NCBI GenBank assembly: GCA_014338405.1
Contig: JTDE01000179.1
Location: 101,272 to 165,271 of the forward strand
DNA from: Paragonimus skrjabini miyazakii
Taxonomy: Eukaryota > Platyhelminthes > Trematoda > Plagiorchiida > Troglotrematidae
Reading direction: 5' to 3'
DNA: 64,000 bases
The notes beneath the pieces are model-generated. The model was not told the DNA's origin. It did not search any database and worked only from the letters and a program-made list of their open reading frames with translations. Every line of letters starts with the position of its first letter. Position 1 is the first letter of the stretch. Shown piece by piece: positions 47,860 to 61,600 of the stretch. A program made the translations under genes and the position numbers.

Positions 47860-50800
47860 TATTCACAAGAAAAGCTCAACTTAGTAAACATTTTCGCCGA
47901 GTATATTAATACAGGTTAGAATTCGCCTACATTCAGCCAACTCTGTAATAACTGTTCCTTAGTTAACCACAGGTATTTATGTTGCAATCAGTAGGGTAGT
48001 AGAAATGATGTCTACTGTGAAAAAGGTCTACGGACAGGTAATAGGAATTACCCGATTGCTAACATTTCACCGCTCAACCTGATGCGTAGCGATGTATATT
48101 TACTTTTTTGTAGTCGGTTCCATAAAACGTTTTCGCTTGTATCTGCTTGCACATTTTTATGGCATGAGCTTGTAATATATCTGCGAAGTAAGCTAAATTA
48201 ACGAACCTTAGGTTGCCCTTCATGGTCTGTTTGGAGAAAGTCATGCCTAAATATAAAATAGAAAGAAAACCGACTTCGCTACAGATTCTTGGAGTATTCA
48301 ATTTGGGAAATTGAAAGCCTACACCAGTTAGCTTATTTCATTTGGTTTCAACATTTTCATTACTTTACAAACCCCCTTTGAGAAACTTACTATTGATTCA
48401 CTGACAACAGCATTGTTAACCTGTGTGTTAGGTGAAAGTACGTTATGCCTGTTACTGCATCAATTTTAACGAGTTTTCCGGAAGCAACGTCTGTTTCAGT
48501 ATTCTATGATATTCTGGCGATCAACTGATATTTAAGTAACCCTTCGACAGGTGAGAAATACCGCAATTTTGTTTGCCTCTAGAAAACACCCTAAGCAATA
48601 AGTTTTTAAAGTCCTTTTATGAAATTCTTAGAAAGCGATTTGGCTATGGATTTATAGGGTACAAGTCCATGAAACTTGACCCTAAACTTAATCCTGGACA
48701 TCACAGAGGGAGAAATCGTATAAGACGTTCATTTGAATGAACCTCTGTGTAATGATCGTCCAGGAAAAGCAAGGTTTTCTGAACTGTAACGTTGAATGCT
48801 GAACCAGAAGTGCGGTTACCGCTTTGCGCTAAGACCTTTTCTTTTGAGCAAGGTGGTCATTTCGTTTACATGTTCTTTATAGAGGTAGCGTAACACCATT
48901 AACTGGCAAACGTTAGTGAGGACGTAACTGGTCATAATGCATACCGTCAGATACGTTTGGAATGTACTGTCTGCAAATCCGATCAAACTAATACTGATTA
49001 CATATTCAAAGATTTGTTTACCTTGACCAATGGATAATTAAATGGTCAAGTCCACTCTTAATCAAACTGAACGTTTGGCTATTAAGTGTGAGTGTTTCTA
49101 GAGAGATTTTTCTAATGTGACACCAACTACAGCATTTCAAATTTGAGTCCGGTGGTACAGTCGTCAGCAAGCCCGTCCAAACTGCTTGTTGATCAGAATT
49201 TAACTTACAGGAAAACAATTAGGTAAACCGCCAAAGTTATTTATTGAAAGTGGGTATTTGCAGTGATTCAGTAGACAGTACCGACTTCAGGAAGAAACTT
49301 GATACCATAGTGGATGACAGCCAATATGTTACAGTCAAAAGTTCTCGTCATGTATAAGTATCCAAACTTTATTAATACCAAAACCATGTTAACGAAGAGG
49401 TTGGCAATTCTTCGACAAAATTCAATAATCCAGCGATTCTATAGAAAAACTACATTTTTATCACTCTTGAGTTTATTATGATTCTTAAAAACAAGGGGGA
49501 TGCAGTTATTCAGGGCTAAGTGAAATCAATTTAATTAAAACTGGTTTGTTAAAGGAGATACTTAATTTAAATTGGTCTTCATATAAGGATTTACTACTTG
49601 TGAGTAAAAACATGAAGTTATTGTTACCAGTGTCAGAATCCTTAATATAATAAATGGTGCTTGTAGCTTTTGAGTTAATTTTTCTCAAAAAAATATTTGT
49701 TGTAGATACGGCAATATGCACATCCAGAACGTAGCTAGGAGTTGCAATGCAGTCCCTATGACTGACAGATTAGCGTTTCGGACATAAACACGACAGAAAT
49801 CAAACGATAACCGAGTAAGTCTTTGCATAAAAATTTCACGCATGAACATATCTGACAGGAAAAAATTGTAAGTATTATCCCTAGCTTCAATAATGTTCGA
49901 ATCATGCATCTTAGTTAAGTGACAAATAAACGGACAGTTCGTTCAGTGTGGTTAAGTGTATGTGGTGCGTAAACTGCGACAGATATGATGTTCTACTACA
50001 TATGTCATTTCGACATATAGCTTATGTTTTCTGGCCGCATGAATAGCTTGACCAGTTCATAGTGAGACAAATTTATTCCACAAATAGTTCATCAACGATT
50101 ATGGCTACAATGCAACTATTAGACATCGTTCGGTTTGGATTTATGATTTTTAATTTGCGTTAGCTAGCCAACTATAACCGTAAAATGTCGAGCAGAAACC
50201 AAAATGCTTAATATTTTCCAGTAAGTTATCATGAAAATGATAAGGCTACCAAACACAACCCAGATCGATAACAATTCATCAGGCCTCAATCCTAGACACC
50301 ACTGTATGAACCATATGTACTAGATTAATTCCATTTTTGAAGTTGAATAGAACGGATAACAAAAATTCAAGCACAATACGTAGAACAATCAGACATTAGT
50401 GCGGAAACAGGTGTATGTGAGGAGTCATGTTCAGACGAGCTTAACACGCACAGGACATGTGTACAGCCGATATGTTTTATCCAGTCCTTTTGATGTTGAC
50501 TACATGCATCTGTCCAGAAACTATTCGGCTATATAAAACGTGTTAGGTAGGATTCCTTTTGTTTTGCGATAAATTAATAACAAAAAGCATGAAGTTTTGC
50601 ATAAAACGCAACCAGATTCTGACCAATCACGAAGTCGGATGCTATGATTCTTATAGATAACTTTCAATTCAGCAAGAATTTTATTGTCGGTGAAGAATTA
50701 CTGAAACTCAGAAGCTGCACCGTTTAAACATTCTTTACCTTTCATCACACATTTCCAAGAGTTATTAATACCCACACACACACTCTCCCAGTCTATCATT

Positions 50801-51830
50801 CTGCAATAGATTCCGTTGCTACTTCCAGTAAAAATAACGGAATCTGACATTAACGCATATAGTCCTTAGCCCATTACACCTACACATCAACTCGGTGTTA
50901 TTTCAGAAATCCACATGCAAGATGTTCCTTGTTAAGCTTCTCTGTGGCAACCACTATCCGTATTCATAGACATATTCTAACACTAAACAAGCCCTCTATT
51001 AGGAATTGCACATTTCTGCTTCTACGATCGTAATCAAGCGTACGATCGTTTTCCCAACCAAACGTGTAATTAAGCCGAAAACTGTTTTTCTGACGCCCAT
51101 TAAACGACTGCATGCATTACGTAGTGAACAGTTGCTTCAAGTTTAAAATCGAGCAGTTTATTTTTCTATGACAGGGCAATTCTTTTTTGAGTATTTTCCA
51201 CCAACCCTACGGTCATGAGAACAGCTAAAATATAAACGTTTAGGTACGTAAAGCGAATTTTAATCTGCCTCGACCTGATTTACAGGAAGCAATTTTGAGT
51301 TACGTTTGTGCAAACAGTTTATACAATAATTCTGAATCAGCTGCACTTGTCAAACATTCCTTTACAGAGTTATCATGTCACATGAGGAAAACGATATCAC
51401 TAGGCGACAGTTAAAACCATCAATACGACTTACGTTCTAGTGAAATTACGAAAGAACAGCGTTTACAAAGCGACTTATTTGTCCCCAACGGATCAGTATT
51501 GTAAACTTGGGTGAAACGTTATAAAACAGAGCTATTATCATCCACTTTTCTCAAGCGATCCGAATATGCGCTAAAAAATCGTTGGTGGACAAAATTCAAC
51601 ATGTTAAATCATCAGAACCGTTTAGCAGAGTGCTTACAAATTTTTGTTGCATTGTTACATAGCTACCCGTTTAACTACATGTGTGAATGATTCTGTCAAT
51701 ATGGCGCCTATAGGATCAAAACTTGTGTGAGATGAGTGCTCCTTCTTAATTCAAAAGTCCGGGGTATAAACTGAAACGAAACTGTACGGAAAGCTCGGCT
51801 AATTTTAAAATACTTGATTTCAGCTTCGTG
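47860..51830. other. no assigned feature
   Basis: AT-rich, with only short chance frames on both strands. A (CA)n run of about five units lies near 50771. The 8-mer TACGATCG occurs twice, 18 bases apart, near 51022-51047. Confidence 0.35.
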
Positions 51831-51837
51831 GTTTCGA

Positions 51838-52035
51838 TTGTTAAAACTGACTGCCACCCTCAATTGATGGCATTCTCAGATGCACTTTTTGATAGGTCCG
51901 ATTAGAAAGATGACTACAAACACGTGTTTTTGTTAGAGTTCATCAGTCACGCATGTAACTCTCCAGACTGTGGTTGCAGCCCAACTCTAGATATTCAGAG
52001 ATGAGCGTATTAGTCATTATACCAATACCCCCCGC
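51838..52035 (-). mobile_element. SINE family 1, degenerate copy (minus)
   Basis: GTTAGAGTTCATCAGTCACGCATG, then CCAGACTGTGGTTGCAGCCC, follow the GAGCTCGTCAGTAGTGCATATG to tRNA-like order of copy A. The outer body is only weakly similar. Confidence 0.45.
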
Positions 52036-52589
52036 TTGCAGTATGACGGCAGACTCAAAGCCAAACGTTCAACTATGACCTTGTGTCTATAGTTTTGAGG
52101 TTACTTGAGTATTTTGAAAATAGAAAGAGTGGAAACGTTGACTTCAACCTAACTGATAACCGCGTGATTTTGGTCTATTAATTGGGTTTAAATGACTGAC
52201 TTCATCGAATTTATCCTGTAATATAATTACTATTGATTAAAACCCAGATACAAAATGTGCAATGAGTTGCCGTCAAGGGATTTACGGATAGCATAATCGT
52301 CTCGAAACCACAAGGTTCGGAGTTCACATTGTGTTCCAAACGAGACTATACAGAAATAATAATGGGGACGAAAACTTATCAAACACTTTCTTATGAAGGT
52401 GACCAGCAAAAAAGGCAGGACTAAATAACGAGGCTACACTCAGATGTGGTTTGTGTTCAGCTGATAACTTTGATATGGTCATTAAAAAAACCCGTAAACT
52501 CAAGCATTTTAACCTCACCCCACGAATCACAAACGGAACTTACGGAACTATTTGTGGGAAAAATGGTTCGTAATACTGATGTCTGTGTC

Positions 52590-52672
52590 ATCTTTTTTAC
52601 ATGTTGCATACTCATGGACATCACCCACAATCTGTTGATTTGTCGTAATCCCATCACCATTGTGATCAACCC
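52590..52672 (-). pseudogene. possible EF-hand-like remnant
   Basis: A minus frame reads GVDHNGDGITTNQQIV. DHNGDG is the start of a calcium-binding loop (D-x-N-x-D-G). The residue between G6 and the conserved hydrophobic is missing and position 12 is Q rather than E. A stop follows within 35 codons. It may be a decayed exon or chance. Confidence 0.15.
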
Positions 52673-53109
52673 CTTTTCCAAAAAGCAGCGTACTCAGGAT
52701 TGACTCGTGTTGGAGCATGTTAATGGTGCATTTCCTTGTCGCTTTTAGGGGGCAATCAAGTTGACCACTGTGTCACTGAATTCATATTATGTACGACAAA
52801 ATTATTATGTGGAAATTCTTAGCAGCATTTGCTGGTCTTTTTAGATTTCCCAGATGCCTCGAGAGAAGATACAATATTCATTCTGTTAACTTTTGCCGCT
52901 GAACCCACGCAAGGGACTACTCTCTGTGTTGAACTGTTAGGAAGCTATAACTTGATGATCGTTATTCTGAATGCAGCCATGCAATATATGACTTTGAACT
53001 TCATAAAAATTGAACACCGCGCACAACTGTTCACAAAATTTGCATCCTGATTTATCTTTCTCTTGGTTCCTGTTGAAAAAAGATACCACATTTGAGCTTC
53101 CCTACTCTT

Positions 53110-53320
53110 AGGGTCCGTCGGCAGCGCGTTAAATTGTGACCACAGTGGTGGCCTTGGTCATGGCAATCGCATGTATTACTGACAAATTCCAACAAAAGCG
53201 CAAAGCAAGTTCACTTCTTTTCGGAATGGGCAAAATGTAAGGTTTCTGGGAATGTGACAACTTCAATCAGACATGGGAGATTTCCAGTTTATTTTGAGCA
53301 ACTTCCCTACTACTAACCGG
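53110..53320 (+). mobile_element. SINE family 1, copy I (plus)
   Basis: GTGGTGGCCTTGGTCATGGC, ATGTATTACTGACAAATTCC, TCGGAATGGGCAAAATGTAAG and GGGAATGTGACAACTTC follow the plus consensus. It ends with the family 3' end CCCTACTACTAACC. Confidence 0.55.
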
Positions 53321-53339
53321 TAGGCAAAATATCGCTAGA

Positions 53340-53475
53340 CACAGTCGTGGCAATGGCATTTGCCACTGAAGATTCCTAACAAGGGTGGTACATGAGTCTG
53401 GTTATTCTTTTTGAACCGGGACGAGTGAAACGTCTAAGAGGATGCAATAACTACTATCACTTTTGAGTTGTGTAT
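53340..53475 (+). mobile_element. SINE family 1, copy J (plus, tandem to I)
   Basis: GTCGTGGCAATGGCATTTGCCACTG, GAACCGGGACGAGTGAAACG and CTAAGAGGATGCAATAACTAC match the body. It lies in direct orientation behind copy I. Confidence 0.5.
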
Positions 53476-55244
53476 AACTTGTGTTAAATACGTAAATTTT
53501 TCGTTGGATATTCAGGATTCAGTTGTTCACTTTTGTTAATTTCCAATCGTTTGATTAACTTTCTTAAGGAGTGCACTTGAGAAAGACTGTCGATGGACAG
53601 TGAATTATTAAGTGGAGTAATTCGTCAGCGTCTGACTCTGAAGCGAATGTCACTATGATTCTCAGAATGTTTAGCTGTATTCTAGAACTTACATGAGAGA
53701 CACTACTGAAACTGTGTTGAACTATCACAAAATCACACAGCAATCATCTTGCAGGAACTTGCTTAAATACAAATACAGTTGCCGAATAATATCATTCCGG
53801 GAGTTTTGCACTATCAAAACATCATGGTTCGCCAGTCAACACAGCAACGACAAGACTCGCGAACTGTATATGTAATGATCACTTGCGTGCAGACATCACC
53901 TGATGTAAAGTGTCTTTTGGTGTGCCTGCCAATTGAACGCTTCAAAAAAACATGGCATTAGCTCAACGACTGACGCTGCACGATAAGGTTGAATCAGTTA
54001 GGTGATTTTATGAAACAGCTAGGGGTGTGAAAGAGCTACAGAGCTTATTAGTGTAGACGTCTTAGTAACACTTCAGTGAGTGTGATTAAGGCATCCGAAC
54101 CAGTGTTACGATATAATAATTAAACTCTCAGTTGACAGAACATTCACTGTGAGACCCCTAATAGGACGACTGCATATACTATGGCAACAGTAAATAGAAG
54201 CCTCAGTGCCGAGGGGCTAATGTCCAAACTTCATGTGTTTGTTTTCGTTTCTCGCGTAAACAGCCTTTCCAGATTTCTCATGCAAACCTCATCAATAATC
54301 TCCCTCATTATAACCGTGAATGAGTGACAATGACTTCTGTTGTTAGTAAAGTCTTAGTGCTAATAAATTGTGGAAACATTATTAATCCGTCCTCTGATAC
54401 GATACACTATTCCACAAATTTTGCGAGGCATATGAAGTGTCGTAAGTTTATACCGCTTGACAAGGTTAGTTGAGACCGATGGTTTGGAGTGACACAAATG
54501 CAAGTTACATTATATTGTTTTACTTTTGAAAGAAACGCTAGAATTGGGCTCAGCTTTTAACGTAATTTCAGCGTATGTGACTTACATGCGTCAGACAGTA
54601 GACTTCAGTATCTCAGTTTATTTCAAATCCGGAATGTTAACACACAGTTATAGAGGCTAGGTCCTTATGGTATTACTAACGTGGTAATGTATTTTAACAA
54701 AACATTTAGACAATATTGACCAGTCTAGAATGTCGGTTAGATCGCGGAAGCCACAGCTGATGTATCGCTCTGTAGTGAGTACACGGAACTGAAGGTGTGA
54801 ACCAAATGATTAAAAAACTGGGGAGATAAAAAATGCATGCGGCCTTTCACAGAGAATTAGGTAAAAACTTGTTTGTTCGTACAGCTATAGTTTTGTGCTG
54901 CCCTTCAGGAATTCTTTGGATCTCATTAGTTACCTTTGATCTCACAAAAGCCATCACAAGCGCATAAGAAGAAGGAAGATGGTGAATCAATTCTGTTAGC
55001 TATTCTTTACTTGAACAAGTGCAAGTTGATGAGCCATGGGAATATTCGGTCAGTTATTCGAACTAAAAAAAGCATCGACATGGAACTAAGTCAAAATAAT
55101 GACATAATATTTAGACAGCAGGCTCTAGCATAGGATGGATGACCTTTGTAAAATATCGCGTTTTCTCGATTGTGTTGTTACAGAGTTTAAAAATATGGCA
55201 GCATATGAAATTCTTACAGCTGTCGTTCTGTGCCCGATTTGTGG

Positions 55245-55372
55245 TCCGTTAGCAAAGATAAATGGGCTTTCACTCCTGTGATATTTTCAGCCAACCCCTT
55301 TCGAAAATAAGCCAATGCTTGAGTTTGCTCACGGTAGAGCTCGTCAATAGTGCATCTTTGATTGCTTACTAG
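55245..55372 (-). mobile_element. SINE family 1, copy G minus half
   Basis: CAGCCAACCCCTTTCGAAAA, GAGTTTGCTCACGGTAGAGC and TCGTCAATAGTGCAT match the body of copy A, read on the minus strand. Confidence 0.6.
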
Positions 55373-55429
55373 TATTCGAAATATTGCTAGACAAGCTTAA
55401 GGAATTTCATGGGTTCAATTCGAAGAAAA

Positions 55430-55640
55430 GTTCGAATCACGGTGTCATCAATTAAGATCATCAGAACAGTTACTCTGTCAATTCTCAAAGCGAATGTGGC
55501 TGTGGTTGTGTACGATAAGCGGTCGATAGAGCAGTGATCAAAACAGCTGACTCGCGAATGCGTAGCCTGAATTCAGATCATATGAATGCCGAGCGCATTT
55601 ACTAACGAAGAGTTCTAGAAAGTGTGAAACCCAAGTATAT
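55430..55640 (+). mobile_element. SINE family 1, copy G plus half
   Basis: A plus-oriented head (GGTGTCATCAATTAAGATC...CAGTTACTCTGTC) leads into a tRNA-like block (GCGGTCGATAGAGCAGTGATC, GTAGCCTGAATTCAGATC) and the start of the body. It is paired head-on with the minus half just to its left. Confidence 0.5.
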
Positions 55641-55649
55641 TGTTATATC

Positions 55650-58600
55650 TAAGAAGGAGTTTGGAGGGAATTTCATGGAAGTAAGACAGGTGTAACCAGT
55701 CGCGAGTAAAGTTCAACATATTTCAATCAGAATCCTTCAATTCATTTCAGTAATTTTATGGTCCACTGAATACAGCACATATCTTCGGTGTCTGGGTGCT
55801 CTTAGATCCAAACTCACTTTGCTGGTATGTCAACTACAAGCGAACACCAGTCTTACTAACCAACTGAAGTACCAGCTGGAGATAAAAGAAGATGGAGGAT
55901 ATCACACATTCACGACTCAAAATAACTCGTCGTTTATCACAATATACTGACGTTCAAACTGTCATACGGACGGTGGAAATCAGGAGTGTAAATGAAGGTT
56001 CATACTCAGAACTTGAAGTGACAATAATTCCGTTAGTGAACATTGCGTTACAAACGGTTATTCGATACAAAGTCAGAAGTTTATTGCGAGTTTCTAATAC
56101 TGGCCAAAGTGTAACGTGTCCTCGCTTAAAGTAGGACGTTAGTTAGCCTCACGAATGTCAATTCTGCACGACGTATAGCCCTTATCGATCGCCAACAAGT
56201 AAATACAATCAGGTAATTTCGGCTTTACCACGCAAAGGCCCTTTGACGAGTTCCACACGTCGAATACTTGCAAGAAGTTTTCGTTGTTTTGAGTTCTGGT
56301 GTTTCATCTTGTGAGTCATGAACGCGCAAGTGTAAGAAAAGAGATTATGAACAAACGGCTGAATGTAAGAAAATTACTAAGCAACAGTGATGTTTATTTT
56401 TTCGTGGTCCCACGAAACTATTCATTTGATTGGCACTTATCAGTTCTGTTCATTCATCGTCATAGTGACTACCGTACCAAACGAGATTCAGATGTGAACT
56501 CTCTAAATTCTCGTTGCGAGAAAAACTGAGACAAAAGCATGTCGCTGGAACCCCGTCTTTTTGCTGTGGCGTCCTTGAATATTCTTCTCATGCTATAGGT
56601 ACCTCTGTCATCTACGACAGAAAATATTGTCAAAATACTATTTGCATGTAACCACTTCTAGGTCATTCCCGCTAAGTTTATTTGATTCAGCCTCATCAAT
56701 ATTAGGTAACCAATCAAGGAAACCAGCGAAGATCTCACTGTGACCCCAAACTTCTGACGACTACTCTTTTTCAACAAAAACTGAAAGTATGTCTCGCATG
56801 TAACACAACGCGTGCTACGTTCGATACTCACCTGACAGTCAAGGGACAAATTTATTCAAACAAATGCAATTAATGAAATACTCAAGTGACCTTCCACTTT
56901 ACACATCGTTGGGGACTGAGCACAAGGTCAATGATAACAGTTTGGCCGCAAAATGTGCATAACCTTCATGTCCATGATTCAAACGTATTTTCAATATATT
57001 TTAAGGTTGAAGCATATGAAATGATGCAACATCACCAGAATTGTCCAGCAGCCTCAAACTATACAGAGATTCAGATTGCATTGGGGGGCGGCCGGTCTAA
57101 AATTGTGTCTAACTGTTGTCTATCTGTTTCGTTATACTTAGCCTGGAAATAGAGTATAAAAAGTGAGTCCGTTCAAACCGAGTCAAGAATTTTGCCTCCC
57201 AAGCAATGGCAGGTGAAACTTAAAATTGAAAGCACCAAGTTTTGTAATAATGACATTAAAAGGAATGTAGTGCTTTGAAGCTAAAATAATGAACGTGTTT
57301 ATCATGCCATATGCTGAGTTGCTAAGTCGGCTCTATGGAAAAGGAAAGGGATTAACTAATCTTTCCACTAGATTGAGTGTCTCCTGGAAACTCTACGCCT
57401 GTACAAGTCCGTACAGGATTATATGAGTAACTGTTGAAGGAATGGACCAGTATTTCAAGAAGACAAACGTAAGTATGACATCGCGAAAGATTTTCCTGTC
57501 GAGCTGTCTATATGCTTTTAGAAGGTAACGTGACAAACAAGAAAGTTGGTAGGCGTTGATAAATCATGAAGTGAGATGACGATAATCAGAAAATGACTGA
57601 AAACAAACAGTATAAAAAGCGAGTAAACGGGGCTTCAGAAAACTTCAGGCATAAGATGGGACCCATGCAAATCTTCAATTGAAAGTTACTCACAACCAGT
57701 TGGCTAGTGACTTTCTGAGAATAGATACACCCCACATACGCAATCCCATGCTCCAAGGTTTGCCGATGATGATTAATATCAACAAACACGTCTGAGTCTT
57801 TGCACGGATCAACACGTTCATACACAATTTACAAACCTTCATCTACTCGTAGAGCGCAGCACAGCGAGTTGCAACAGATTTAAACTAGGAGACATCAGCT
57901 ATGATTTACTTATGATGAACCCTTCGAATATATCGAACCAGTAGAATCACTGTTCTGCCTTGTCTATTTCTTCTTACTCATCAGGTAAGATGAATCACTG
58001 TTAATGAGTAAGGTGATTTGAGTGCCACTGCGCCATCGAATTCAGCGTTGTTATGAGAAATATGATTCAAAGTGTACACAGTACATTCAGAACATTATGA
58101 AAATTGGTGTTGTTTCGGCTTATCAGTTGTCTAGGGCAAAGTCTAAAAACTGGAACAAGTAATTATTTAATTCCGTCCTCGCATCACGTACAGTGCAGCA
58201 CTAGTTGACTAGGTTTCAAATGATTTTTCTCTATCAACTTATGTCAAATCAAGAGTTTAAACTAAATTGCATAACCTATGTAAATATTGCTAATGAAAAT
58301 TGATTATGTTAGATTGCTTAATTTTCACCGTATCCATTAAGAAGTGAGCCTGACAGCATGACTCTGGAAACAATGAAGATTTACTTACATTTTTGACGCA
58401 TTTATTTCTATCTGACAATTGCACAAAGCAGTCCAAATTATGAGGTAAGATTTACCATCAGCGTGTTTGAAAAGTGAAACAAACTAGGATAATTATCATA
58501 CTACTCCCGATAATTACATCGTAACTACCAAAAAAGTTGGCAGAAGAAATCCTGGACTCAAGCTTGCAATATTATTTGCCTTCCATAAATTGATCTTATT

Positions 58601-61600
58601 TTCCTAGTGGGTGTAAGTATTTATTATTGCACACTGTTATGTACTTTTTGTTCTGCCTCTAAAATCTTACATATGGACGGCTGTTGTACTTGATGTCAAT
58701 GAAACAGCTCTTAATGAACGGCTGGAAAAACAGCTCCTTTTGTCCTTTCACAATATCAAAAAACGATGTTTGTCTGTTTCGAAGTGTGCCAAGATCGTAC
58801 CATGACCAAAAATCGCCTAACTTCACCATGAGTTCCGGTTGTAGGTTTCAATTCGGCCTACCACAGAAGACCGCACTCAAAACTAATATTACTAACCTGA
58901 ATGGTATATATCAATAAAAGTAGCGATTGTCTACCCTTTACTATGAGAAATTTCTTATTATCCATCGATTTGCGTACATGGCCAGCAGCCTGTTAACTGA
59001 ACTACACTTCGGTATAGTGCTGTTCGGTTGGGTTGGCTGTATATCCTTATGTGTTTCGTTTTCTTCTCTTGGATTTTGCATTTGGACCCAGAATAAGAAA
59101 GTGAAAATCGATTATCACGTTTCTGTATATCGCCGACAGTATATAGCGCGCTGTAAAATTCTACCGTCCTTGACTGCTCTTATATAATATATATGAGTAT
59201 ATAGCAATAGCGTAAGCAGGGTCAACTTTTTTCGACTGGACTCATAGCGCGGCAAATGTCGGACAGACATTCAGAGTAGCGGCGATTTTATAAAGCTTTT
59301 GAACAAGTTACCTCGAAAGCAGGTAACAAATTCTCAAAAATTAGAATGCAGTGGCAGTATTAATATATAACTGGTTTTAAATAGACTAATACTTATTCAG
59401 TAAAAAGGATGGTTGTAACCTCAATAATCAAATGTTTTCATAGGATATAAAGCAGCTACTACAACGGATATTACTGTAGCTACCCCAACCAGAAAAGCCA
59501 CTCAAAATGAGAGAAAATCACAAGATATCAAAACAGACCAAGGCTATAAACATCTTTACAACATTTAACATTTTGAAGATGAAGTTATTGACAAACACGA
59601 TGAAAATGAGGTGAAATATCCCGTTTCACCAACAAGTGAGTTGTTTGCAAATAAAACAATTGTGAATTTCATTTTTTTGAGGTTGAATTATTTCGCCATT
59701 TTTAGCAGTACAAGATCCAGTCAAACAAACTGAGTGAACAAAGAAGACAGGAGTCAGAACAGTCAAAACAACTTGCTCCTTCAGGTTTGCTGTACAGAAG
59801 TTTATGAATGAGAATTTGTTGACTGCCTTGTTTTTGCGTTTTCAAGTAAACAAAGTTTTCATGTTTGTTACCACATCAAAAATATTTGATTTTTGGCTGT
59901 AATAATAAAAAAACCTGGGTAAATGCTTCAAACCTCCATCAAACCTGCTTGAGGTTTACCGATTGTACGTTTGTTACTAGAACATAATGATTCAGTTTTG
60001 AGTTAATCAGTTTTATAAGACTGAGAACGCAACGTTCTAATAAACATGTTCATAAATTCTACGAAATTAAAAAACGAAATGTAAAATATGATGACAATTA
60101 CAACAGTTTATTCCAAAGCTTCTGTAAGCGCCTGGGAATTGGAAAATGGCAGTTGTGGACTATTCTATGAAATAATTTACCAAGTGCGTACTCATTTGTA
60201 TGCTCATGTTGAGCGCCATACATTGGTCATAATGCAAGGCGATTGTCTGATTGAGTGCGTGAACATCACCCTGCGTGGTTGAACAGTGATGTGAACAAAA
60301 CAATTTCAAACACGATTGCTGCTCACTTGGCTGACTCCAATCATTTTGCTGTAAGAAAGACGCTTCTCAGATTGCCTACCGAGTGCCAAAAGATCGATCA
60401 GTATTTGTGAGATCCCGAATATTGATTGTTGCCGAAGGGACTAGTATCCTACCGCTCAACGCCAACCGCTGTACTCAGAAGACGTTCGTCCAGATACTCA
60501 GACTTCCCTGGCCCATAATCAATCAAGCCCACGATTTTAAACAATGATTGCACAACTAATAAAAAACACATCGTTCATAACCTCCGCTGACAGTTTATCT
60601 GATTTGTTCTAGTTAATGTTCACGTATTTATCGTGTTGTCATTAGCCTGACGATCAAACACAAAAGGCAAGTCATTTTCAATACCTTTTCATTCGCATGG
60701 CTTCCATGGGTATTTTCGAACGAATTTATCGAGTACGAAGATCTCATATCAAAAGTAAGAACTTTTGAGTTCGTTACACGTTTTGGACCATTGACCATCA
60801 AGTCATGTAGATATATTGATGTCCCTCGTATCTACTATATGTAGAACGTAAATGGAACGCACATTATTACGTCCATAACAAGAGTACGTGATTAGGTTTT
60901 TTTCTGACTGGTGTGCAATGTTTTCGTTGTCATATCTCCGGCTCGCAAACCTTGCATGAATAGTTAGGTAATATTACAACTCCTCTTTAATCATATCAAA
61001 ATTAGTCAAAGCTAGCGTACTTATTACTTACTGCAAAACACCCTAAATGTTTTCAAACTTTTTAACTCCGAAAAAATATAAAACAGAACAATAATGTTTT
61101 CGTGTCACCAAAATCTTAGACCAACCTTTCATTTTGCTGAAAGCATAGCTGAAAACACTTTGAACGACTGACTATAGAGATACAAACCATAATGTCAGCC
61201 ACTTAAATTGAGACGTAAAACTAGAAGAAAGGAATCCTCGCATAATCTTTTAAATTATAAATATTCGTGTTACGTCCCGGCATTTACTTTTTCCATTTTC
61301 CACGTGGTGATCACATTGTCTTTACCAAATGCAAATTTTTAATTGAAATGTTTTATAACTACTCACACTGACCAGTCTAGCCTTTGTCCAGATATACTGG
61401 GGCCAATCGCGGCAATTATCTTGCTCAGTCAACTATCGAAGTAAACATCGCACCAAAGTTTGTTTCCAAACTTGCGAAAAAAAAATTAGAATTCTTCTTC
61501 ATTAATTCATGGATTATTTAGTGGGGGACAAGAATGTTGCAACTGGGAATAACACTCTTGAGTTACACCTTCATGAGACATTCCTTCAACTTTAGAAAAG

